A stretch of 64,000 nt of DNA from Stratiolaelaps scimitus (taxonomy: Eukaryota > Arthropoda > Arachnida > Mesostigmata > Laelapidae): contig JABWDB010000038.1 in the NCBI GenBank assembly GCA_019614645.1, positions 992,001 through 1,056,000 of the forward strand. Reading direction: 5' to 3'. Each line of letters opens with the position of its first letter. Position 1 is the first letter of the stretch. Made by a program: the position numbers and the translations under genes. Below are positions 26,501 through 39,425 of the stretch, one piece after another. The notes under the pieces are model-generated. The model was not told the origin of the DNA. It ran no database searches and saw only the letters and a program-made list of their open reading frames with translations.

Positions 26501-27190
26501 AGCATCAAGGAATTCCTTGTTAATGCCTCCCCCAGCCGTCAGCTTTCTGAAGGCAAATGCTAATTTACACGAAGAGACACGTGTTTATGAATTTCGATAA
26601 AAGTCATTCAGGCCCGCTTATGGTGCCCTCATCAGTGGCTATAAGTGCAAATATTCGTAAAAGCGGATTACAATCCCCGAAGCTTTCAGAGGATTCAAAG
26701 CGGACACAGCATTCACGCCCGTCTCGTCATGAACACTAATCCCATCTTATGACGACGACGACGACTCTAAAGCCGTCAGGCCAGAGCCCAACGTCAGACC
26801 ACTGGTTAACGGAAGAAACTGGCAGGTGTTGTTTTTCATTGTTGTCAAATAAAGGAATCCATTCATCCATTGGCGTGATTTTTTTGCAATAGACAGACGG
26901 GTGTGTATATTGTGACATCGTGTCCTACACGTTAAAGGTGGCCCGATTCAAAATACATTTGAAATATTCATTTTTTTATGGTCGCCGCAATTTTGAGCCA
27001 ACAACAAGCTCTCACCTGCGAGCTACCATGTAAGCGCAACCATTTCGAAGTGTTGTAAAATAAAAGAACCACCCAGGTTATACTATCAAATTTAGACGAC
27101 CGAAAACGGACGAAATTTACGAATATTGATTATCCAACCACGTACTGAATATGTTCATTTATCTGAAATTAAAAACTTGAGGACATAGAG

Positions 27191-27192
<2 letters not shown>

Positions 27193-27221
<29 letters not shown>
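27193..27221. repeat. Microsatellite (GT)n
   Basis: An uninterrupted GT run of about 28 bp. Confidence 0.95.
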
Positions 27222-30200
27222 GAGTATCCTGTACAATCATTCGAGAATTGAATTGTCAAGTTTGAACTAATTTGGTGAAAGTGCAGCTTGTACGTTCATT
27301 TTGATATGACCTATGTTACTCAATTCACCGGGTCAGTTCCCCCTGTTCACTTCATAGGAATAAATCGCCGTTAAGGGTGTTACTGCTTTATGTATTTTCG
27401 TCTCGTAGTAGGCACCTTTGTTTTAGCAAGCGGACAGTTCTCTCGACTTTTGGACAGTACATAGTGACATCCCATACATGCAATAATACGATAGTATAAA
27501 GTTAATATTTTCCTTGAAATGTCATATTTGTGTCCAATGTGTTCGGGCGTTTTATAGACCGTTACACGACGTTCGTTGAAGGAAGCGTGGTTTTGCTTTG
27601 CCAACAACGGGATCCAATGCGTCTACTGCGCTTTTGATCGGTGAGTTAGCAAAGCGGTAGATGATGCACGACTAACAAACACAGCTGTCTACACTTCAAT
27701 CTGATTGATGCCTCAAGACGGCACCGGGACCGCCAGAAGCAACGCTAGCAACGGTGTTAGCCAACCACCGTGTTTATTGCGTACCACTGTTAAACCTTGA
27801 CCACAGGAGGCATCCGCTGCTGACACTGCTTGAGACCCCGTCGCTCTCTCATCTACCAAAGTTCACGTATCAACATCAACGCATTCAACAACAGCACCGA
27901 TAGGTAAGCTTCATCCTGATGAACGGTGGCAAAAAGTCGTGCCAAGAATTGATTAGTGTTACACGAATCACGAAGTCAACTTCATCTTATAGCGCAAACA
28001 GACGGACACAAACGACCGTCTGATGGAATCCATCAAAGATACACAAGTGCCTAAAGGCGTGACGTCAATTATAAACGATAAATAAATAGATGGATACAAA
28101 GATAACGAATGTGTTAATCAAGAAATAACAAGACAAAGACAACGCTGCTATGGACGGCGCGAGTGACGATTTCGATATCAGTTTATTTATTCTTTAATGT
28201 GGATGGTGATGTCTAGATAATGGAGGATGGCGAAGTTAGTTCTCAATTAATGCGCCAATCAGAACAACATCTCTTAACTTTTCGCTGCCCTCTGCCATCT
28301 TCAACTTTCGAAAGGAATGCACTACTAAGAAATAGATGCTCATTCCAAAAAATAATAGATTGCAACGATTTGTTTCGGGATATTTTTGCCGGGTACATGT
28401 TATTATAGAATGTTGCAGCCAGTATTCGAATACAAGGCTATTTTTTATTTAGCCATTTGCTAAGTAACAATCAAGTATTTCATTATATTCCCAACTTCCG
28501 GCGACCTCGAAACGCAGGTAGTGGTCGAATACTATAATATTTCCTGCATTCAATATGAACACAAGCCAAGATGAGCCCTCCATTACCCAATACGTCCAGA
28601 GATGAACCTCTCGACTAAATATTGGCACCCTGCGAAGGGCAGTTGGTACGCATGTGCGAACCTGCAACTATGCGCTTTTATCAATTGAAGACAAATTAGA
28701 CATGTGCACAAGTGTGTCTGTGTGTTTTCTTGGTTGAACACCATTTCTATCCGTATAAGCATAACGGTCATTAACAAGGTCGATTCGATAACCGTTCGTT
28801 CAACAGCTGGCCAACGGTCGTTGCTGGCACCGCCTTGCGCGTTTATCTCTCAGCCGTCATATCATCGACGTCGGCATCGGCATCGGCATCAGACGACAAA
28901 ATCGTTGTTCCTGCTACTGCTGCAGCTGCTGCTTCTGCAAAGAATGATATTTGTTGCTGTCTAAATTGAATCAACGCGGTTGGACTTAATCGGGCTGTGT
29001 GATTCACCTATTTACAACGACCATGAAAAACTCGTTCCAATTCAGTTTATCACTTCACTCGAGACATCCATCGATTCACCTATTCTGCCATCACAGTTTG
29101 GATAAAATATAACAACAAAAATACAGAGACAAACAACCCTCGGTAGACACAATATATATATTGTACATTAACATCATATTCAGCGGATCAAGTAGATGAT
29201 TGACTGAAATGACCGGATAATTATCTTGCAGGCCTATAAGACTACGATGTAGCCCTTATTAATAATAGTATACACCTTGCTAAGAGCTTAACTTATTTAT
29301 TTTACCCTTGAAAATTAGGGCAATCTCTTCGTCTCAGACAAGCAATGCTATGGAATTGAATTCGACCATAAATTACCTTTGTTTTAGGCTAGAATTAATT
29401 ACATCAATTGGTCCAAATGTAAAAGCAAACAAATTCTCTCATTTCTAATGTATCCAGTTCCAACAGAAGCAGAGAATATAACAGCCATGAGAGACGACAT
29501 ATGCTCTACTCGTGTGACCTTCTCCTCTTTGCCTGAATCGTTGATGCTTTATCTTCAGGCTGATGATATTCGCTGATATTTGCTGTTTAATACTGTTGTA
29601 TTTTACTGCTTGGCGATATTTCGACGTCATCTGATTCTAACTCTCGGGTGTTCGTCGTTGGCATCTAGAACCGATCACCATCTAGGTCACTTGACGTTAT
29701 GGGCACCTTGCAGAATAAGACAAGTAACTTAAATCTGTGACGGTCGCATGGGTTCGAAGCGATCAAGATCTCGTAGCGCCGTCATACGATTGATGAGATG
29801 CACTATTTCAGTCGCATAACAAAATTCTGTTAACATGATCTACTTCAATGGTCGATTTTAACATATGCTCCAAAATTTGATACCGGCTAAAGGCTAAACT
29901 GAAGCGTCGACATATTAACATTTATTATATATATAATAGCTGACGATTCCGATGATTGGTGGCAAGGTTATTGAGTTGATGCTCGGACCCGTCACATAGA
30001 GTTGCTGAAGAAGGCTAAATGTGTTGAATGATTAATCTGCATACGCTTGTTGCACTCTTTAGCACTTCGATCACATGATCATGTGTAACATGTGAGCTTC
30101 TTACGACCTAAGTAATGCCAAGTAAACTGTTCTAGTCAATGATCCAGCGTCAAAAATGGAGTCTTAATTAAGCGCTATTGCACCCAGCAGTGCACCCTAC

Positions 30201-30780
30201 GCTTCTTAGGCAAATAGGCTTGGACCTTAGAAATACTTTTAGATGCTACCCCTTTAGTAATTACTCAGATCTCGTCGAACGACCCCGAGTAATTATTGCT
30301 TATTAGGACCTTGAGCTCCGACCGTAATAGAGCGAGAAAACTCCTAACGTTCATTAACGTGTGTGCGCCGGGAAAAATCGGGGCTAGCTCTGAAAGACAA
30401 ATACGTGTGGGGTCACTCATAGAGACACTAGCTTAGGACAGAGGTAAACAGATCTATCTCGTAAAAATCACTCGGTTCTAAAAGATCTTCATACACGACG
30501 ACATTCCTTAGTTGTATTAATGGGCTCACTGACACACTAGCTCGACTATGTTTAGTTTACGTCAAGCTAGGCAGGGTTCAAGACATCTTGATAATAGTTA
30601 CATATATATATATACGTTATTGCTAAGCAGCTAATATTGGTAACGAGGGTTCTTCATGAATTGCATCTAAATTGGTTGTAAAGCAGCTTCTGTGTGTGCT
30701 TCAATTGATAATCTAATCGGAATAAGTGATTTATGTGCGAAATTGGATAGGATATTGATCGCTTAAATTCGCCCACCGTA

Positions 30781-30823
30781 AATATATATATATATATACT
30801 GCGTGAGAGAGAGAGAGAGAGAA
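30781..30823. repeat. Compound microsatellite (TA)n(GA)n
   Basis: A TA run followed after 8 bp by a GA run; third instance of this order in the window. Confidence 0.9.
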
Positions 30824-32644
30824 AGCGTGTTAAACCGTTGGATACGACTTTTCCATTAGTACAGATATCAGTATACCATCTATTTTATTCTGTTCCATTT
30901 GTAGCGCCGTTAACTAGGGGCGGATCAGCGAGAAAGAGGTGGAGGCTGGGGTCAGGTCACCTTTGAGACTGACTCATCAAGTGTCACACGCTCTCATGTA
31001 GACACTTCTATCCTAGTGGTGGAATTTCTGAACCTTTTCGTTCCGATATGCGCAGAGCTAGGCCATATGATGTTGTATGCATGTATTGTACTTCATCGTT
31101 ATCTTCATATCATCAGCATCATCATATGGCGACATTTGTCTTCTAACAAACAGCCTGAAATAGTTTATCAGCTAGATCTCGTGGCCTTTGACATCTATAA
31201 TATTTATAGTCGGGACTCCAGTTATTCGTAAAAATTATACGACATTTCACCGTGAGCTCAGAAGCCGGCACAACCCCAGCAATTTCACAGATGTCACTAC
31301 CGTATTGATTACACAGTAACGTAAACATGTCTTAACCCAAATAAATGTAGCCTGATTTGTTGTATACCTGTCAATCTGTGCACGGTTTGACGGATGTTTC
31401 AGACGAGCGCATCTTTGGCTGCATTGGCTGAGTACGCTGGTTTTAGTCCCGCTGTACGATACAGTTGTTAAAATTGTTACCCGGGCAGTTCAGATCGTAG
31501 CAGCGTCCGATATTTCTTCTCTTGCATATGAATTTGAGGTTATAAACTTGTATCTGTTGTTGGTAAAGATGCAACCCCATGAAACGCCTTTCGATTGAGC
31601 TTATTCTCTCCTAAGCTGTCTCACTGCGATCTTCGTCTTGTTCCCTCATTCCTCTTTTTCTGTATCTGAAGAGCATCTTGCATATATATCAAGAATTATT
31701 ATTTCTACAAATATATTGCCAATGTGCTCGTTCGGCCGTAACGTCCTTGTTCCATACGCTGAGAGCGATGGCACCCGTCCTTATCTGAATATATCCGTTT
31801 GCCAAATTATTTATCCGAGCTATTTGAAAATGATGCATGATATATCAATGCATTACTAACGAGCTAAGGATTACATTGTTCGTTGAAGAGTTCATTAGAT
31901 ATTCGACACTTAGCGCGCGGCTATAAGTTGAATCCTATTATAGTTGAGCGGGTGACGTGAGCTATGTAGAGTCTTCCTTTAAAGCACAGCTTTGACCAAT
32001 GCTTCAAAGGGTCGTTACAAATCATTGGATGAATGCATGAAGAACGTAGTATAGAGATTGGCTACCGAAAATTACCGATTGGTTATTCCAAGAAATTGTT
32101 CTGAGAAGTTGATATTTAGACAACCTCTAGCGAGCAGCGAGTATCTCATTCTGTTTCCCAGATCCAATTCCGACATATCGTTATGAGTGCACTCGGTGGA
32201 TCAGGATGAGTCCGCTATTTTTTACCATAGATTGCTTCTCACCTACGCGGTGGATTCCGTAGCATCTAGTTTGAAACATTTCTGCGACGGTAGAGTTCTA
32301 TTCACATCTGTCGTCGTCGGCCCGGCTGTGGTGGATCACCCGCTTTGGCCTCCAAAATATAATAGATATAAGTAGCAACAATCCTCTGTCAGCAGGGTTG
32401 TCTATCAACTTCTAAGTGGTGCAGTAGTAGTATAAGGGTATATGGGTTCCGCACCGATCGGTCAAGTCCACTTTGGGATAAAACCACGATCTTTCACTGG
32501 AGCGTGAAAGGTCTCCTAGAGAAATACAAGAACCCTTGTCAGGAATGTGAATGCGGCTGCCCCTGATAGCGATGTTGTCTTGGCGGTCATCATTGGTATG
32601 ACTTTTGAGGGCTTAAATCACCCGTTATGAATCTTTTACTTGAG

Positions 32645-32763
32645 TAGCTATTTTTGTGAAGTCCGAACTCCTTCGACCGTTCCCTACCGAGCAGAGCTTA
32701 GCTCAAATCAAGACGCTAACGGTGGACCAACTACATCAGGGGGTGAGCAAGCTCCAAAGCTGA
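32645..32763 (+). CDS. Possible terminal coding segment, unrecognised
   Basis: A 39-codon open frame ends in TGA, with AATAAA 19 nt later at 32782-32787. It contains FPTEQSLAQIKTLTVDQLHQ, which looks protein-like. It lies about 210 bp upstream of the open frame at 32974 and on the same strand, so both may belong to one decayed element. A second frame over the same bases is also open, which weakens the call. Confidence 0.2.
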
Positions 32764-32973
32764 TCACATAACAATTCAGCTAATAAATACATCGCCTCAA
32801 TCTTACATTATTTTATTATTGAGCATAGCTTGTTGGAGACAAAATGTTTAGAATTAAAAAGCAAAATTAAAAGAAAAACAGATTTGAGGAGTGTACAAAT
32901 GCTGAGAATAGATGAAGATCAAAAACAAAATCTTGAATTGTATTTGTCAATAATTTGATTCTTAATAGTACAG

Positions 32974-33193
32974 ATTTGTAGTCATCCGAGAAGATCTGCA
33001 GGGCGATAGCCGATGGAGCACTGTGAAGCAGGTGGTCGACGCCATAATCGAGACAGCTGATGGCTGGTTCAGCGGCGCGAGTTTCTTGGAGGAAATGATG
33101 CGGAAAAAAGAGGAATTAGAAAGGACACGACGGCGGGACCTAGAAGAAGGCCGAGAGAGGGAGAGGCTTCTTCGGGCATTGGACCGGTTGTAG
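32974..33193 (+). CDS. Unrecognised C-terminal coding segment linked to a dispersed repeat
   Basis: An open frame of 72 codons ends in TAG. It is preceded by a possible acceptor (tcttaatagtacag), and an AATAAATAAA polyadenylation signal lies about 95 nt after the stop. The peptide starts FVVIREDLQGDSRWSTVKQ and finishes with a highly charged helix (LEEMMRKKEELERTRRRDLE, then RERERLLRAL), likely coiled-coil. The last 60 nt of coding and all of the 3' flank recur, decayed and on the opposite strand, at 53924-54090. Two copies within 21 kb suggest the protein belongs to a transposable element, or that the second copy is a retro-pseudogene. Coiled, charged tails of this sort occur in Myb/SANT-like proteins, but the diagnostic domain is not present here. 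Function unknown. Confidence 0.4.
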
Positions 33194-33295
33194 AGGACCA
33201 AGCTTAACTAAAGGCATCCCCCCTCACCCTGGAGGACTCTGAAGATATACTGATTAAGTGGTTCCACACCTTTGGGGGGAAGTTGAATAAATAAA
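33133..33295 (+). repeat. Dispersed repeat family, copy A
   Basis: This segment covers the last codons of the open frame ending at 33193, its 3' flank and the AATAAATAAA signal. It aligns end to end with the reverse complement of 53924-54090. Shared landmarks in order are GGACCGGTT, ACCAAGCTTAA, a C run, CTGAAGA-ATACTGA, TGGTTCCAC and AATAAA. Confidence 0.7.
33286..33295 (+). terminator. Polyadenylation signal AATAAATAAA
   Basis: Overlapping AATAAA motifs lie about 95 nt after the TAG of the 32974-33193 frame. The homologous copy at 53.9 kb also has AATAAA here, so the signal belongs to the repeat unit. Confidence 0.45.
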
Positions 33296-33385
33296 TATCA
33301 GAACTAGCTTGTGTTCCCTTATACCTTGTAAAAAAACTTGTAATGATCCATAGTTATTTCCGCTAAGGCGTGACCAATCACTTAC

Positions 33386-33415
33386 GCCAACAACACCGCC
33401 AAAGTCGTGTGCGCA
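33386..33415 (-). CDS. Possible 30-nt microexon
   Basis: On the minus strand an unusually strong pyrimidine-rich acceptor (CTGTTGTTTCTATTTGCCTAG) stands 30 nt before a strong donor (GTAAGTGATT). The enclosed segment is a multiple of three and is open in all three frames, for example CAHDFGGVVG. Microexons of this size exist in animal genes, but without neighbouring exons I cannot tell whether it is spliced, coding, or a coincidence of two good splice sites. Confidence 0.3.
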
Positions 33416-33839
33416 CTAGGCAAATAGAAACAACAGCGAAAGATCATTTACGAAATGGGTGTCTTGCAGCTTCAAAGCTATTCACAGATCGGCAGATAGC
33501 TCCTATTTACCGATTGTACAGCTTTATATGGTCCAATCAGAAACAGGCTATAGTGGCGGACGAATGTTCTCCCAATAGATACGCGCTTGACGGTTCGAGC
33601 AAAATGCGCGATTGCTTTGCAGATAGCAGAGGCGCCGATACAGTCGCTTCCGTCGATATTCTGGACGAACAAACGATCAGCCGAAACTGATTGGCTCGGT
33701 ACACGGGGACTACATCTTAGTCTTGTTGTTGTTGTTGCTCGACGCCACTGCTGTCCGTGAGCGGACGTGTGATGTTGTCTGCCCTATGGATATACGCACA
33801 CGAGCATACGAATCTATACGAGTATATGATAGATATATA

Positions 33840-34500
33840 GATAGATACGACTAGTGGCTGTTGGTGGCAACGACGCCAAAGTCGATGGCGGCGGCGGTGG
33901 CGGCAGCGCACCTCCGTGTGGCGTTGTAGAGAGCAACAGCAACGACAACAACGGCGCAGCGCTCGATGATGAGGAGGGGCCCAGGGGATTCTTCCTTTAT
34001 TTGCTTCAGTGCTATCTCGCACAATGTTAGAAGTGTTCATCGTCAAAGCACTACGATATTATTGCTGCTCCTGCTGCCGCTGGCATTGCTACTGGTTCAA
34101 CAGCGAAATGGGAGCGCGAAGGACTTTCTAGATGCAATTGCCGCTTCTGTGGATTATTAGCCCGTTGAAAGTCCGACAGAAAAAAAAACAGCACTTCTTC
34201 TTCTTCTTCACCACAAGTCGAAGTTGTATCGTAGATGCCGATGTTGTAGTCGTACAGCGAGCGTTTCCATCGGCGAATTTTCGATGCTGCTGCATTGCCA
34301 CCGTTTGCTGGCATCATCGCAACGACACCTCAGCGAGGACTGTTTCATTGGACACAAGTGACAGTACACAGCTAGCTACGAATATACTACGAATACTGAC
34401 GGGATTCAATAAATGACTCGAAAGACTCCCGTTCACGCGGCTGTAGCTGTTGTTGCCCGTTCTGCCATTTGGAGGCGAGGCGACAGCAGCTTATGCCACG
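33840..34500. other. Triplet-rich block, possible 5' region
   Basis: Dense GGC, CAG/CTG and CTT triplets (ggcggcggcggtggcggcag near 33890, cttcttcttcttc near 34195) open frames on both strands, including a hydrophobic run LLLLLLPLALLLV on plus. None has convincing splice sites. Resembles arthropod 5' untranslated or promoter DNA, but unassigned. Confidence 0.3.
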
Positions 34501-34785
34501 GCAGAAATGCCGCTGGTATCAGGTCTTGGTGAGCTGATAATGGTGCTATCCAGTGCCTCAATTTTCGCCACGGATCTGCCTGATGTAACTTTGAATATTA
34601 ATGGTACGATTCCGCAATCTGTCGGTTGCTATTGCGCGGATTACCGAAATTGTTTAAGACATTGGAAATACAAGACTTGAACGCGATCAGTAAATGAAGC
34701 AAATTTATTGGCTATGTAAATAAATTATCTTATTAATCAAATTTTAGTAATTGTACTATATTATTATATTATCGATCTAATGCAG

Positions 34786-34916
34786 TAGGGTGCAAGCGAA
34801 CTTAAGCAGCGTGCAGACTTGTGGGTTTATCAACAAGGTCGGTTTATTCATTCATCCTGCCAAGTGCTTAAGTAGACCAATTCTAGTCCGAGTTAAAAAG
34901 GGCGATGGCTTTTTTG
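34786..34916 (+). CDS. Possible internal exon, unrecognised
   Basis: The candidate is 131 nt, between an acceptor (atctaatgcag) and a strong donor (TTTG followed by GTAAGTAT). The one open frame starts after one base and gives 43 residues, containing VQTCGFINKVGLFIHPAKC and then RPILVRVKKGDGFF. The support is the pairing of good splice sites with an open frame. There is no match to a known family and no neighbouring exon with matching phase was found. It may be chance. Confidence 0.3.
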
Positions 34917-37900
34917 GTAAGTATATTTCCAAACATTCCTATCAATATTATGTGTACGTGATATGTACAATGAATTACGCCACTCTCTGTTTATCACTAA
35001 ATCTCTATTTAAATCATTCAAAGAGATCGAGCGACAACCAAAGGCTCAAACAGTCTATAAATACAGTTGTATGCAAGATCACGTAAAACCGCTATCTCCA
35101 TCATATCGTTATGACCAGTGGATTTTAGTTATGCGCATGGTCTTTGTCTATTTTTAAGCAACGACACAAAAACCATTAATTCATTTTTGTCGGCTCTGGG
35201 TGGCTATATTTGAATCTTAGGGTAGGTGTCTAATTTTCTGGAAGCTGGCTCATTTGTTTATTACCGCTCCAGCTCAGGCCGTTGTGAGCAATGAGCTGCA
35301 AATGCAGCATTGTTCAGCATTGGACAGTGGAACGCCCTGAACCTGAATCAAAGTGCTTTTCTTTACGTCCGCGTATTATGAGTGCTGGATATGAAGTCAC
35401 TCAACATGTGCAGAAGTAAAGTTAACCAAATAAAAAGCCAAGACGCAAACACATTCACTCACACATGCCATAGTGAATTGCCAGTAGTAGTTGTTGTTGC
35501 TGATCTTCCTTTGAAGTCAGTTACAAAGAAAGCTTTAAGAAAACTTACGGAAGCAGATAGCCACACCTCGCTCCTTTTGGAAGACGGAAGGCGAATCGTA
35601 TTTCGCTCGTGTATCAACTCTCGTCTTCCTCAGATTTGAGCAAACCTATCAGGATTAATCTGAAGCTGCGCTGTCTCACTAAGCCAACTTCGCCATACAG
35701 CTGCTCTTCTGAGTTCTATATTCGTCTATGATGAACGAGTTTTCGGCTCTTAGCATTACTTCATCAAAGCTCAAATATGGGCTGGTAATGGGTGGCGGAA
35801 CTACCGATCATACCGCGACTTCGCTCAGGATGATTTTATCGCTAAACGACATAAGTGAACGTCGAAATGTGGCCTTATGTTGTCGAACGGTTTGTTTTAT
35901 ATCCGTGTAGCATATGTTGTCCTCACTTAGTTGTCAAACGAACCCCGATACTGAACATGCAACAGCCTTCTTGAAACTATCAAGCAATTACTTAGACATG
36001 TTGGCAAATTGCTGACCGCTAAAATTTGAATTCTCGACCAATGACACGACTTAAGAACATATAATCAATCACTAGCGATTTTTTTTACCAAAACCTTCGA
36101 ATGATTGTCATGGCATCGTTTATCACAATGACAATATGTGTTGGTTCGTTCGTCCATGTGTTTCAATGTACACCGAAGTGAGCATACAGACAGTTGGAAA
36201 GTGACACTTCACTTTCTTGAAAACAGTTATATCCAGAGTTTTGTACTTCGAGGAGGCGGGACACCCCTGCATCAAAAAATTCGACTTGACATGTTTTCCC
36301 CAGCACTAGGTACTGTATTCGTTCGGACAGCTGCAAATCAAGTGATGTAAATAAAATTAAATCGAATTTGCTGCACTTAAATGGCCGATTGTTAAGTTCA
36401 ATATGAATATCAGTAACGTTCAACACCATCGCCCTTAGTTTGTTCATTTCCGATCGAGTGTCCGATCACTCGATATTTCACGGGACGCCTATCTACGAAT
36501 TCAGTCCGAGCTTCGAATAGAATAGAATATAGAATGCGAAGTTGTGTACAAATCCAGATCGGATCGGATGAAGATAATGGAGCCGCTTCCGACTCTGTTA
36601 AAATGTCTTCCAAAAAAAAAAATGTTACTATAATAACATTCGCTTGTGTCAATTGTCGTGGCTATGTCTTTAGCACTTTCCACCCGGATATTGGCCAGTT
36701 AGCCATTGTTATCACTTGGTATTTTCGTAAAGCTTTTCGGATTCTTCGAAGAAAATTGAATTGCGTAGATATCCTCTGAGCTATGCAATCAGGTCCCCTT
36801 CTTCTTTAGACTTCGATGAGAAACGTATCTAATGACACTTAAGTCGCTTGTCTGTTCCAATCGGACAAACGTAGCTCTTGAGCCGCTGAATAGGGCTGGA
36901 GCCAGGGACATGGTTTGAGCGTTGATCCGTAACAGCCAGCAAGCAACCATATACAGGCTGTCTGGAACGTCGCCCTGCAGGAGGGTTGCGTTTCTTTTAA
37001 ATGCTTTGTATGGTGTTTCTATTCCGGATAGCGTAAGTTTACCAACACTCTGTACGTTATCCCGTCAAAGCTGGAGCCGATTCTGTGAACCAGGCCATTT
37101 ATTCAATGTAATTCATTGATATTGTATATACAGCATTTCTATTGAGGCCATCACTTATTTGGAGTAAATAAAATCGAACAAATATTTTTATCTTTTTGCG
37201 CCGTAATTCGAATGTCTTTACATTTGAATAAAAATGTAGACAATATAATTTGGAAAATTATTCCCAAGTTACCAATTAATATTTCCACGATCATCATACG
37301 ATATTCGGGTTCCTCCCCGAAAATTTGGGCTAATTATTCGGAGTTATATGACTACACAATCTTTGCCAGTGGCTGTTGGAAGAAGAACTATTTATTACAG
37401 GAAAAATGAAAATAGGATCTTAATTACTTTCATAGTTTTCAAACGCCGAAATTAAACTCAATGAGTATAATTGCAGATATCCGCCGACTAATACTTATAA
37501 GGCACTTGCCAGAATTTTCCTTCCCCACTGATTGAGAAGGTCTTCTTGCGCATATGATTACCTATGGCCAGCTCAACTAAAATGTTGTAGTTCCTTACCT
37601 AGCGTAAGCAAAGTCTTGAAGCTCTATAGGGTAAATGGCCCAAATGGACAAAAAAAGTCGTATTCCTCAAACATCAACACTGAAACGACTTCGACAGATT
37701 TCCTGGTGAACAGCTGATTGACAGTGATTTTTGTCCTAAACACAACAAAAACGAGCTGCGTGCCTCTTGAAGTATTCACAGAAGGGAAATTATGACATAA
37801 TCGTGCTATTTTTTTTTGGTCATGTAGCTTCTTGTACCAGCAGTAAAGAAAATTACTTGCCGACATAATTGATGTGGGGTGTGACTTCCGTACCGTTGCT

Positions 37901-39330
37901 GCTCTATCGTGTCTGTACGCTAAACAGACAAATTACTTAAACTACCTGCCTTTATTTCCACTGCAGTGAACATTATATGTTTACATTACTGAAACATTGT
38001 ACCCGCAAACGTACTTTCGAAATGTTTCGCCAAACAATTATATTGCAATATCTAGATGCGGAATAATTCGGAATATTTTACATGTATTTATTTATAGTCC
38101 TGTGAATTCTATTCGAGCAGTGTAACTTGCAGCGATGTTCAGATTACACGAAATGTTCTATCGCGGATCGGTGAACTTGTGTGTTGATATTTTTACAGCA
38201 TCAGCAGCATTGAGCAGAACACAACACAGGGAAATAAATGAACTGCTCTATTTAAATGTAAGATCAAGGTAGTTCCATTAAATAATAATAAACTCCGAAG
38301 TATGTTGACAACATATTTAATTCCAATTTTCTTGCAGATAAATTGTTCAGTTCGCTATAAATTGTTCAGTTATCCTCGTTCGAAGGTTGCAGATTGACAC
38401 CCTGCACGAGAACAGTCCACATCGCAAGAGGATGACTTTCAACAAAGTCCGAAAGCCACGTGGATCCGTAAAATCATAACGGACTGTCATTCTCTGTAGA
38501 ACACCATATTAGCCTCAAGCTCATATATATATATATATATATATTACGCCTGATTTATCTGTAAGAGATTTGCCGAGTTGTGACATCGTACGTGATTGCT
38601 TATGATTCTAATTCAATGGACGGCTTTTGTTGGCCCTAACGTATCGTTGTGTACTGTCTCTGTTCGTTGTCGTGTCTTCTTCTTGTGCTGCTGCTTCGGA
38701 AGGAGGTCACCTGGCGTAAGTACAGTCGACATGTCGCGAACACAACCCCACAGCGACGAAGGCAGACAACATTAACTGCAATACGTGAATAGATTTCTCC
38801 AGCTACGTCACACAATGAGCACATCATTCGGGGATGCTAATAGCGCGGCAGGGTAAATCCGATCATTGGATTCACGAGGGATTTCACACATAAAAAAAAA
38901 GAAGACAAAAGAACCTTCTGCAACAACAATGGATTGTTGGGGTTGTAGCGACGTGAAGTCGCGAATTTGCGACGAGTTAACAGAAGAAGAGGCAACATCC
39001 ATATTTCAGTTCAGCAACAACCACGATAATGATCCTTGTTGGATTTATATCGTTTTCATGTATTAAATGAGTGAAGATAACTAAGATCACCGCGTTGTAA
39101 AAGGGTAATATTAATAATACCGAAGTATGCACATCATGGATGGAAGGTAGTGCCTGTCTGTGACGGTTTACTTTGGTGGATCGCTTCGTCTCTTGGACAA
39201 ATGCATGAACTTGGATTAGATCTGGGCATCGATTAGAATACTTACCTATAACACTTACTCCATTGATCTGTTTCTTACAGGTTAAAGGATCTGCTCTCCT
39301 TTCTGAGTATTTATCGTATGAGACCAGTAT
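34917..39330. other. No gene recognised
   Basis: Short frames only, with none supported by splice sites or motifs. One (AT)n tract at 38523. Confidence 0.5.
38523..38545. repeat. Microsatellite (AT)n
   Basis: An AT dinucleotide run. Confidence 0.9.
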
Positions 39331-39425
39331 GATAGATCGAATAAGAGCAGACTCATTTCAATTATAACTTAGCCAACTCTATTATTAACTTAGAATGAAA
39401 CATGTGGATGGCCGTAATTGCCTAA
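39331..39425 (+). repeat. Dispersed direct repeat, copy 1
   Basis: About 92 bp shared with 42056-42148 at high identity. The core is ctctattatta(a/g)cttag followed by aatgaaacatgtggatg. No coding potential was seen. Confidence 0.75.

Larger units (their letters stand above)
23640..32640. other. No gene recognised
   Basis: Nine kilobases of AT-rich sequence with frames below 90 codons, microsatellites and a 14-bp palindrome (cacatgatcatgtg at 30072-30085). Confidence 0.5.

Noticed and set aside
30072..30085. 14-bp palindrome cacatgatcatgtg
   Set aside because: A few such palindromes are expected; no repeated or regulatory context.
32488..32513. 10-bp hairpin gatctttcac / gtgaaaggtc
   Set aside because: Short stem with one G-T pair, expected by chance at this scale; no terminator or histone-type context.
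33717..34317. Minus-strand frames rich in Arg/Cys/Gln/Glu
   Set aside because: Triplet-repeat DNA opens frames on both strands here. No splice sites or motif favour either.
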